Source: Peptococcaceae bacterium
GTDB taxonomy: Bacteria; Bacillota; Peptococcia; DRI-13; UBA5745
Reading direction: 5' to 3'
NCBI GenBank assembly: GCA_031264885.1
Contig: JAISDM010000172.1
Location: forward strand, 1-11,188
DNA length: 11,188 bases
Below the pieces are notes generated by a model that saw only the letters and a list, made by a program, of their open reading frames with translations, was not told the DNA's origin and did no database searches. Numbering within the stretch: the stretch's first letter is position 1; each line of letters starts with the position of its first letter. Position numbers and translations under genes: made by a program. Below, one piece after another: positions 5,339-11,188 of this stretch.

Positions 5339-7695
5339 TCGCGAATAATGGGATTACGACGGCCAATCATGAGGAAGAGATCCGTCTGCTGATGAAGAAC
5401 AGCCTGCATTTATACCTGGGCGCCATTATTTTGATTTTTGCCCTTCTGGTGAGCAGGGTGGCGTGGCTGCAGCTGCTGAATCAGGATTATTATCAGAATC
5501 AGTCGGAGCATCAAGCCACCCGGTGGATCCCGGAGCAGGCGCCCCGGGGCGAAATCGTGGACCGCAACGGCAGCGTGCTCATATCCAACCGGCCTGTGTA
5601 CAATCTCACCCTGAATTATCTTGGCCTGAAGGATCAGGATATGGAGGCGGTGATTTCTCAGCTGGTGGAGCTGGTCCGCGATCCGGCCATTACGGAAGAC
5701 AGCATCAAAGAGATGATCGCAACGCAAAACAACCGTCTGTTTGAGCCGATTGTGATCAAGAGGGATATCTCTCTGGAATTGTTGACGCAGCTGGAAGAGC
5801 GGCGCAGGGAATTGCCGGGGGTCATGATCGAAACCAGCCCTCAGCGTTCGTATCAATATGGAACCCTGGCCTCTCATCTTCTGGGCTATGTGCATTCGGT
5901 GACCAAGGAAGAATTGGAACAGCCGGAATACAGCGAATACGGGCTGGCGGATTTGATTGGAAAAACCGGTGTGGAAAAAAGATACGAATCCGAGCTTCGC
6001 GGCGAAAACGGCTACCGGCAGGTGGAAGTGACGGCGTCGAACCGCCCGGTGAGAGAGATCATGTATTCGCCGTCGATGGTGGGGGACCGGATTGAGCTGA
6101 CCATCGACGCCGGCTTGCAGCGAACGATGGAAACCGCCTTTGACGAGACTTTGATCGAGGTTCAGGAGAAGAACCCGAAGGCCCAGGCGGGGGCGGCGGT
6201 GCTGCTGGATGTGAAAAACGGGGGCGTTCTGGCCATGGTGAGCCGCCCGGATCTGAATCCCGCGGATTTCAACGGGAAGTCGCTGACCCAGGCCCAGGCG
6301 GATTATTATTTCAGCGTTGAGCCTCCCGCGCTGAGAAACCGCGCCATTCAAGGCAGCTATGTGCCGGGCTCCACGTTTAAGCCGATCACGGCCATGGCGG
6401 CGCTGGCTTCGGGGAAGGTGAAGCCGGAGGATACGGTGGTCTGTACGGGGCGGTATTGGAACAAGCCGTATATTCAATGCACCGGTGTCCATGGAAGGGT
6501 CAATATGTATCAGGCCATGGCCAAAAGCTGCAATGTGTATTTCCAGGAAATAGCCCGCCGCACAGGGATCGCTATGATCGGCGAGGTGGGCAATGAATTC
6601 GGGCTGAGCGCGCCTACCGGCGTGGATTTGCCTTATGAGAATACGGGGCTTCTGCCTTCGCTGGAATGGCAGCAAAAGGAATTCGAAAAAAGGGCGGAGG
6701 GCATCAACGCGCAGATCGACGCCAAGATTGAGGAGTTCAACAACGAGTATCAGCCCCAAATTGACCGGGCGGAAAGCGACGCGGAACGAAGCAGGCTGGA
6801 AAGGGAACTGCGGGATAAGGTCCGGGTATGGGAATCCGAACGGGCGAGCCAGCTGGAGCATTACACCAACTGGCATGAGTTCGACACCTATAACACGGGC
6901 ATCGGGCAGGGCTACAATCAATACACGGTGATGCAATTGGCCGCGTATACCTCCGCCATCGCCAACGAGGGCTTGTACCAGACGCCTTATGTGGTGCGGC
7001 GGGTGGTCGCCTCGGACGGGACTGTGGTGGAGGAGACGGCGCCCCAGACGAGGCAGGTGGCCGTGCCCGCGGATGTGATCAAAGAGGTCAAGCAGAGCAT
7101 CCTGACGGTGACCCAGCCCGGGGGGACGGCCTGGTCTCTGTTCCGTCATTTCCCCCCTGAGATCAAAGTGGGCGCTAAGACAGGCACGGCTCAGCCCGGC
7201 AGGCCGGGGTACGTGAAGAATAAGGATTTCGACGGGGTATTCATCGCCTTCGCCCCGGCGGACGACCCCCAGATCGCTTTCGCGGGCGTGATGGAGTTCG
7301 GCCAGGGCGGGACGGTGTCCATCGGTCTGGTCGCCAAGAAGGTGTTTGAGACGTATTTTAATGTGGCGCCGCAAGCGGCGGCGCCGGTTACGGTACGGGA
7401 GATTCCGCTGACGGATGAAACCCCCGCGGCCGACGGGCAAGCCTCGGAGGATTTGTCGGATACGCCGGACTTGACGGGTTTGACGGGCTTGACGGATGAA
7501 GCCGGCACGCTGCCCGCGGAGGACGACTGGAGCGGGCAGGCCGGGGAATCCGGGCAGTCCGGGGAATTCGCGGAGGACGGCTGGGAGCGGATGGCCGGCG
7601 AACAGCCCGCGGAGGATGAATGGGGGGCCGGCGAACAGACGCCTCAATATATGCCGGACGAGCTGCCGGCGGAATTTAGGGATCCGGGGGAGTGA
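5335..7695 (+). CDS. mrdA: Penicillin-binding protein 2 (class B transpeptidase) with insertion and acidic tail
   Basis: PBP2 crosslinks lateral-wall peptidoglycan in partnership with RodA. In this 786-residue protein a cytoplasmic N terminus is followed by a signal-anchor helix (about 25-43), the PBP dimerisation domain starting near RGEIVDRNG (66-74), and the transpeptidase domain with S346-TFK, S398-CN and K615-TGT. All three catalytic motifs are intact. Two things are unusual. Between SCN and KTG, about residues 446-512 form a charged, probably helical insertion rich in E, R, K and Q that most PBP2s lack. After the transpeptidase fold, about residues 683-786 form an acidic, low-complexity tail with three copies of an AED-x-W motif (728-732, 746-750, 759-763). 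The ATG overlaps the mreD stop (ATGA). rodA follows 7 bases after the stop. Other class B PBPs such as SpoVD or FtsI lineages are less likely given the mre context. Confidence 0.93.
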   Translation: MIANNGITTANHEEEIRLLMKNSLHLYLGAIILIFALLVSRVAWLQLLNQDYYQNQSEHQATRWIPEQAPRGEIVDRNGSVLISNRPVYNLTLNYLGLKDQDMEAVISQLVELVRDPAITEDSIKEMIATQNNRLFEPIVIKRDISLELLTQLEERRRELPGVMIETSPQRSYQYGTLASHLLGYVHSVTKEELEQPEYSEYGLADLIGKTGVEKRYESELRGENGYRQVEVTASNRPVREIMYSPSMVGDRIELTIDAGLQRTMETAFDETLIEVQEKNPKAQAGAAVLLDVKNGGVLAMVSRPDLNPADFNGKSLTQAQADYYFSVEPPALRNRAIQGSYVPGSTFKPITAMAALASGKVKPEDTVVCTGRYWNKPYIQCTGVHGRVNMYQAMAKSCNVYFQEIARRTGIAMIGEVGNEFGLSAPTGVDLPYENTGLLPSLEWQQKEFEKRAEGINAQIDAKIEEFNNEYQPQIDRAESDAERSRLERELRDKVRVWESERASQLEHYTNWHEFDTYNTGIGQGYNQYTVMQLAAYTSAIANEGLYQTPYVVRRVVASDGTVVEETAPQTRQVAVPADVIKEVKQSILTVTQPGGTAWSLFRHFPPEIKVGAKTGTAQPGRPGYVKNKDFDGVFIAFAPADDPQIAFAGVMEFGQGGTVSIGLVAKKVFETYFNVAPQAAAPVTVREIPLTDETPAADGQASEDLSDTPDLTGLTGLTDEAGTLPAEDDWSGQAGESGQSGEFAEDGWERMAGEQPAEDEWGAGEQTPQYMPDELPAEFRDPGE
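7471..7569 (+). repeat. Short in-frame tandem repeats in the PBP2 tail
   Basis: Three 9-base units (TTGACGGGT, TTGACGGGC, TTGACGGAT) run from 7471 to 7497 and encode LTGLTGLTD. Two 18-base units at 7534-7551 and 7552-7569, differing at two bases, encode GQAGES and GQSGEF. All unit lengths are multiples of three, so copy-number change would alter the length of the acidic PBP2 tail without breaking the frame. Confidence 0.8.
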
Positions 7696-7702
7696 GGCAG
7701 GT

Positions 7703-8845
7703 TTGAAAAACAAGAGCGTCTTAAAAAATATAGATTATGTCCTGGTAGGATGTGTCACGCTGATTCTCGTCGCCGGTTTTATGGCGCTGCGTAGCGCCAC
7801 GGTCAACGCCAGCGATTTTTACGGCATGAACTTCGTCGCGAGGCAAATGGCGTGGAGTCTCATCGGTTACGCAGCTTTTTTTCTGATTCTCCTGTTCGAT
7901 TACAGCAAGCTGGCCAAGTACCATGTATGGCTCTATGTGTTGAATTTGGGACAGCTGGCGGCCGTGCTGGTGTTCGGAAAGTCCGTTTCCGGCGCTCAGG
8001 CGTGGATCCCCATCGGCTCGTATCAGTTTCAGCCCGCGGAACTGGCGAAGATCCTGATGATTTTGGGTCTGGCGCAATTTCTGGTTCCGCGGATCGGCAA
8101 ACTGAATAAATATACTCAAATGCTCCCCGCGTTTATATATGTGGGGATCCCCCTCGGGCTCATATTGCTTCAGCCCGACTTGGGAACGGGGCTGGTGTTT
8201 GTGGCGATTCTGTTCGGTATGCTGCTGGTGGCGGGGGCGTCGCCGGTCAAACTGCTGCTTCTGATTGTGGGCGGCGTGGGCGCGGTGGTATTCGCCATAT
8301 ACGCCCATTATAAGTGGGGGCTGCCCATCCCCCTGAAGGACTATCAGCTGATGCGCCTGGTGGTCTTTGTGAATCCCAACATTGATCCGAGGGGTCATGG
8401 CTGGAACGTGATTCAGGCGCAGATTACCGTGGGTTCGGGCGGATTGTTCGGCAAGGGCTGGGGGATGGGATTTCAGACGGCCAATGAGTTTTTGCCGACG
8501 CAGTGGACGGATTTCATCTTCTGTGTGCTGGCGGAGGAGTTCGGCTTCATCGGATGCGCGGTCTTGCTGATTCTGTTTCTGGTGCTGATTTTCCGCGGGA
8601 TCCAGATCGCTCAGGGGGCGAAGGATCCTTACGGCGCGCTGGTGGCGGCGGGGATTCTGTCTATGTATGTGTTCCATGTGCTCCAGAACGTGGGAATGGC
8701 CGTGGGGATTATGCCGATTACGGGCATACCCCTGCCCTTCGTCAGCTACGGGGGAAGCTCGCTGCTGGCGAATATGGCGGCTTTGGGGATCATCATGAGC
8801 ATTCATATATATAAAGACACAAATATGTTTAACCGGCCGCTGTAG
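7703..8845 (+). CDS. rodA: Rod shape-determining glycosyltransferase RodA (SEDS family)
   Basis: RodA polymerises lipid II into glycan strands at the membrane and works as a pair with PBP2. The 380-residue, highly hydrophobic product has about ten membrane segments. SEDS landmarks are GAQAWIPIGSYQFQPAELAK, QPDLGTG with D159, the long periplasmic loop QITVGSGGLFGKGW, LPTQWTDFIFCVLAEE with D270 aligned to the conserved catalytic-loop aspartate, and the C-terminal GIPLPFVSYGGSS. The TTG at 7703 is chosen: it lies just after the PBP2 stop, has GGGGGAG and GAGG just upstream, and gives the expected short cytoplasmic lead MKNKSVLKNIDY. The frame stays open back to 7496, but that part lies within the PBP2 tail. 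The 3' end is convergent with the yigZ-like gene, 7 bases apart. Confidence 0.95.
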   Translation: MKNKSVLKNIDYVLVGCVTLILVAGFMALRSATVNASDFYGMNFVARQMAWSLIGYAAFFLILLFDYSKLAKYHVWLYVLNLGQLAAVLVFGKSVSGAQAWIPIGSYQFQPAELAKILMILGLAQFLVPRIGKLNKYTQMLPAFIYVGIPLGLILLQPDLGTGLVFVAILFGMLLVAGASPVKLLLLIVGGVGAVVFAIYAHYKWGLPIPLKDYQLMRLVVFVNPNIDPRGHGWNVIQAQITVGSGGLFGKGWGMGFQTANEFLPTQWTDFIFCVLAEEFGFIGCAVLLILFLVLIFRGIQIAQGAKDPYGALVAAGILSMYVFHVLQNVGMAVGIMPITGIPLPFVSYGGSSLLANMAALGIIMSIHIYKDTNMFNRPL

Positions 8846-8852
8846 CGTTATG

Positions 8853-9488
8853 TTATAGGGATTCATCGGGCATATCCACGTATTGAAATTCGCCTTTGGT
8901 TACGACCGCGCTGCCGGAGCTGGCTTCCATAATGGCTGCTGTCACGTTTTTTTCCTGCTCGGGGGCGACCAAAATTACGAAACGAACTTTTTCGGTGTAT
9001 TGAATATGATGGATTATAATGTTTAAACGCGCGAGTTCTTTTTGGATGGGATTGAGGAACGGATAAGCGGCTTCCGCGAAGCAGGTCAGATGGAGAACGC
9101 GGGTAATGACGCGGCCGGCCAGCACGGCGATTCTGGCGCCTTTCGCGTAAGCCCGGGTCAGTCCTCCGGCGCCGAGTTTGACGCCGCCGAAATACCGGGT
9201 GACGACGACGGCCGTGTGGGTGAGCTGTTCTTTTTTCAGCGCTTCAAGGATGGGGATGCCGGCGGTTCCCTGGGGTTCTCCGCCGTCGCTGAAGCGCTGG
9301 GAATTGGAATCCACGATATACGCCCAGGCGTTGTGGGAGGCGTTCCAATATTTTTTTTGAAGGGACTCGATTTGCGCCAAGGCTTCTTCTTTGGATGAAA
9401 CAGGAAATCCGTGCCCGATAAATTTGGATTTTTCGACGATAAATTCGTCTTGAGCCATATTTTGGAGCGTTTTATAGGATTTGAGCAT
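8853..9488 (-). CDS. YigZ/IMPACT family protein (UPF0029)
   Basis: A 211-residue protein of the YigZ/IMPACT N-terminal domain family. Bacterial members are widespread and their molecular role is not settled; eukaryotic IMPACT acts on translational control. Hallmarks are KSKFIGHGFPV near the start, NASHNAWAY, SDGGEPQGTAG and the glycine-rich VVVTRYFGGVKLGAGGLTRAY. The C-terminal third has the second, ferredoxin-like domain of the family (from about residue 140). Length is normal. The ATG start (complement of 9486-9488) has a modest GGAG and an AAAGGG upstream. It is the only minus-strand gene in the window and sits tail to tail with rodA and head to head with the mecA-like gene. Confidence 0.92.
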   Translation of the reverse strand: MLKSYKTLQNMAQDEFIVEKSKFIGHGFPVSSKEEALAQIESLQKKYWNASHNAWAYIVDSNSQRFSDGGEPQGTAGIPILEALKKEQLTHTAVVVTRYFGGVKLGAGGLTRAYAKGARIAVLAGRVITRVLHLTCFAEAAYPFLNPIQKELARLNIIIHHIQYTEKVRFVILVAPEQEKNVTAAIMEASSGSAVVTKGEFQYVDMPDESL

Positions 9489-9539
9489 GAGCTCCGACGC
9501 CCTTTCGGTTAAATTTTCTTGCCATACGCCCGCCGTAGT

Positions 9540-9568
9540 AATATAATAGTAAAAATATAAATGGGCAA
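9540..9568 (-). promoter_or_regulatory. Probable promoter for the yigZ-like gene
   Basis: On the minus strand TTGCCC (complement of 9563-9568) and TATATT (complement of 9540-9545) are 17 bases apart, about 50 bases before the start codon. Both boxes are two or fewer mismatches from consensus. Confidence 0.5.
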
Positions 9569-9593
9569 ATGGGTATTTCGACGCTGAATGTTC

Positions 9594-9621
9594 TTGCAGT
9601 TTCGTCGTTTAGGGATATAAT
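9594..9621 (+). promoter_or_regulatory. Promoter for mecA-nth
   Basis: TTGCAG at 9594-9599 and a perfect TATAAT at 9616-9621 are 16 bases apart, about 65 bases before the mecA-like start. With the opposite-strand promoter nearby, this makes a divergent promoter region in the AT-rich stretch 9489-9686. Confidence 0.65.
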
Positions 9622-9686
9622 GAAAGTGAAAAATAAATCAAGGAATGTCTTTTATTTGTAATATATTTTGAAGGAGGTGGTCATGT

Positions 9687-10289
9687 ATGAAAATAAGAAA
9701 AATAAATGAAGATAAAATACAAATCATTATAACCAATCAGGATCTGGAGGAAAGGAATTTTGCCCGCTGGGAATTGATGCCTTTAAGTCCCAAACTCCAG
9801 GAATTGTTCCAGGATCTGCTGGAAATGGCTTACCGGGAGTGTGGCTTTGAGATTGAGGAAGATTCCCAGCTGATGGTTGAGGCATATCCTTTGACAGTAG
9901 ACAGCTTCGTGATCATCATGACCAAAATCCCCGTGGACTTGACCAAAGAGCAGCAACATTCGTTTATGGGCATTGAGAGGGAGCTGGACGAAGACGACGA
10001 TTTGCTGGAGCGCGGACAGGATCAGGTCTGGTTCTTCGGCAATCTGGAGGACTGTATGCTGGCGTGCGGCAGGATTATCCCGGATTATGTGGAAGCCAGC
10101 GCGTTGTATAAATTTGAGGAAGGATACTACCTTGCGATTAAGACCATAACGGACGCGCATGTGGACATTGGGGCGATTATGGGCGAGTATGGGGAATGGG
10201 TCGCCGCCAGTGAGGCGTTTTTTGTAGAGCATGGGACGGTGCTGACGCCTTCTAACGCTGTCACCAATTTGGCCAGTATCGTAAGATGA
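9687..10289 (+). CDS. mecA: MecA-like ClpC adaptor protein
   Basis: MecA family adaptors bring substrates to the ClpC/ClpP protease, and in Bacillus control competence by targeting ComK. The 200-residue product begins MKIRKINEDKIQIIITNQDLEERN, the characteristic N-terminal substrate-binding domain, followed by SPKLQELFQDLLEMAYRECGF. An acidic linker (residues about 93-115, with ELDEDDDLLERG) leads to the C-terminal ClpC-binding domain with FGNLEDCMLACG and a late TNLASIV segment. Length is close to known MecA proteins. AAGGAGGTGG at 9671-9680 is a near-perfect ribosome site for ATG 9687; another ATG at 9683 is out of frame. nth starts 9 bases downstream, so the two are probably cotranscribed. 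Substrates cannot be inferred from this sequence. Confidence 0.88.
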   Translation: MKIRKINEDKIQIIITNQDLEERNFARWELMPLSPKLQELFQDLLEMAYRECGFEIEEDSQLMVEAYPLTVDSFVIIMTKIPVDLTKEQQHSFMGIERELDEDDDLLERGQDQVWFFGNLEDCMLACGRIIPDYVEASALYKFEEGYYLAIKTITDAHVDIGAIMGEYGEWVAASEAFFVEHGTVLTPSNAVTNLASIVR

Positions 10290-10298
10290 TGTAAGGTG

Positions 10299-10991
10299 AT
10301 GTTGGATAAAAAAACGGCCGGCGAAGTGTTTAAGGTGTTGGAGGCGCAATACGGCGGCATTGGGACGGCCTTGAATTATGAAACGCCTTTTCAGCTTTTG
10401 ATCGCGACGATGCTGTCGGCTCAGACGACGGACGTCCAGGTGAACCGTATGACGCCCAAACTGTTTGCGGATTACCCCGACGCGCGGAGCATGGAGAAGC
10501 TCACCGCGGAAGAATTGTCGGAATATATCAAAGGATGCGGCTTGTATCGCGGCAAGGCCAAACATATCTTGGCCGCGGTTTCTATTTTGACGGCAAAGTA
10601 TCAGGGGCAGGTTCCGGAGAGTCTGGAGGAATTGACGGCCTTGCCCGGGGTGGGCAGAAAAACCGCCAATGTGGTTTTGTCCAACGCTTTTGGGCAGCCT
10701 GCTTTGGCGGTGGATACGCATGTCCTGCGGGTGTCCAACCGGCTGGGACTGGCCCGGGGGAAGGATCCGCTGAAGGTGGAGGAGCAGTTGTGCGGGCGCC
10801 TGCCCCGTGAGGTTTGGGGGCAGGCGCACCATTGGCTGATTTGGCATGGCAGGAGAATCTGCAAAGCGCAGAAGCCTTTGTGCGGGGAATGCGCGCTGCG
10901 GGAGCTGTGCCCGGAGCGGAATTCCAATCCGGAGTCTGGCAAAGCGCCCGGCGAAGGAGGAGCCGGGGCTCTTACGGACTCCGCGTTTTGA
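10299..10991 (+). CDS. nth: Endonuclease III (DNA glycosylase/AP lyase)
   Basis: Nth removes oxidised pyrimidines and cleaves the abasic strand in base excision repair. The 230-residue product shows the HhH-GPD fold: LPGVGRKTA at 115-123 with catalytic lysine K121, VDTHV with catalytic aspartate D139, and a complete 4Fe-4S loop C188-x6-C195-x2-C198-x5-C204. ATG 10299 is preferred, with TAAGG just upstream; GTG 10296 and TTG 10302 are nearby alternatives. After the cluster loop about 26 extra residues rich in G, E and P follow, and the last four codons plus the TGA stop lie inside the hairpin repeat at 10975-11147. The C terminus therefore looks as if it was set by insertion of that repeat. 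Confidence 0.95.
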   Translation: MLDKKTAGEVFKVLEAQYGGIGTALNYETPFQLLIATMLSAQTTDVQVNRMTPKLFADYPDARSMEKLTAEELSEYIKGCGLYRGKAKHILAAVSILTAKYQGQVPESLEELTALPGVGRKTANVVLSNAFGQPALAVDTHVLRVSNRLGLARGKDPLKVEEQLCGRLPREVWGQAHHWLIWHGRRICKAQKPLCGECALRELCPERNSNPESGKAPGEGGAGALTDSAF

Positions 10992-11147
10992 ATTTCTACG
11001 GCTCAATTTGCTGCAAAAGCCAAACTCGCTCCGCTCAAACAGTGGCTTTTGCGGACGCAAATTTCGCCTAGAAATTCTAAAACGCTTCGCCTAATCGGTC
11101 GTCATCCTCCCCCTCCACCGGATACCGAGCTAAACTACGAATTGAAG
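10975..11147. repeat. Dispersed hairpin repeat, copy 2
   Basis: Second copy of the element at 1-177, same orientation, constant offset of 10975 over most of its length. Differences include G63 to A, G80 to A, and changes at 111, 124, 127 and 149 (copy 1 numbering), plus a 1-base indel at 10978 and a 5-base indel at about 11138. The main hairpin (arms 10983-11001 and 11067-11085, inner arms about 11005-11022 and 11043-11063) keeps its pairing. The small second inverted repeat is weakened by changes on both sides. The element begins within the nth coding end and could act as its terminator. What follows to 11188 is AT-rich, with nothing I can assign. Confidence 0.85.
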
Positions 11148-11188
11148 CGATGTTCATAATAGATATTATCTCTTTTGTGACAAGTTGT

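Noticed and set aside
5410..7713. A 767-codon open frame on the minus strand opposite PBP2
   Set aside because: It is the antisense shadow of mrdA in GC-biased DNA. It reads as an Arg/His/Pro-rich chain with no known domain, while the plus strand has all PBP2 motifs.
7721..8866. A 381-codon minus-strand frame opposite rodA
   Set aside because: Antisense of a hydrophobic SEDS gene, giving a His/Gln/Arg-rich nonsense product.
9783..11060. A 425-codon minus-strand frame across mecA, nth and the repeat
   Set aside because: It crosses two clear plus-strand genes and the hairpin element, and has no recognisable domain.
11148..11188. Promoter or operator at the right end (TTTTGTGACAAG)
   Set aside because: Only half of a possible palindrome and no matched -10/-35 pair before the window ends.
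1..11188. A novel defence, mobile or biosynthetic system
   Set aside because: All intact genes belong to known housekeeping or redox families. There is no transposase, integrase, toxin-antitoxin pair, CRISPR array or RNA gene visible.

Overview
The window looks like chromosomal DNA from a Firmicute of the class Clostridia. The reasons are: Rex next to a DRTGG/PHP/HATPase gene set of the kind found beside clostridial electron-bifurcating hydrogenases; the order radC-mreB-mreC-mreD-PBP2-rodA; a MecA adaptor; purine-rich Shine-Dalgarno sites; and frequent TTG starts. I cannot fix the genus. I see no phage, plasmid, transposase, CRISPR array, tRNA or rRNA.

Layout. Positions 1-177 hold one copy of a roughly 170-bp hairpin-forming repeat. 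A second copy, about 96% identical, lies at 10975-11147 near the other end in the same orientation. From 262 to 2125 runs a redox-linked gene group: rex, a 16-codon ORF that may be a gene remnant, a DRTGG-domain gene, a frameshifted and truncated PHP-phosphoesterase pseudogene, and a small HATPase-domain gene. In relatives this group leads into hydrogenase subunit genes. Here it stops and a fresh promoter starts radC, so the group looks like an eroded remnant.

From 2201 to 8845 lies the cell-shape operon: radC, mreB, mreC, mreD, mrdA (PBP2) and rodA, tightly packed with ATGA-type overlaps. MreB filaments, the MreC/MreD scaffold, the RodA glycosyltransferase and the PBP2 transpeptidase together make up the elongasome that builds the lateral wall. 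PBP2 is unusual: it has a charged helical insertion of about 65 residues between its SxN and KTG motifs and an acidic, repeat-containing C-terminal tail of about 100 residues. No min genes lie between PBP2 and rodA.

A YigZ/IMPACT-family gene (8853-9488) faces rodA on the minus strand. A short divergent intergenic region (9489-9686) holds a promoter for each direction. A mecA-like adaptor gene and nth (endonuclease III) follow on the plus strand, and nth ends inside the second repeat copy. No stretch longer than 300 bases is without a gene.

Most of the window is ordinary housekeeping DNA, and I did not find a convincing undescribed system. The observations most worth a second look are the paired hairpin repeats, the decayed hydrogenase-associated genes, and the two lineage-specific additions to PBP2.
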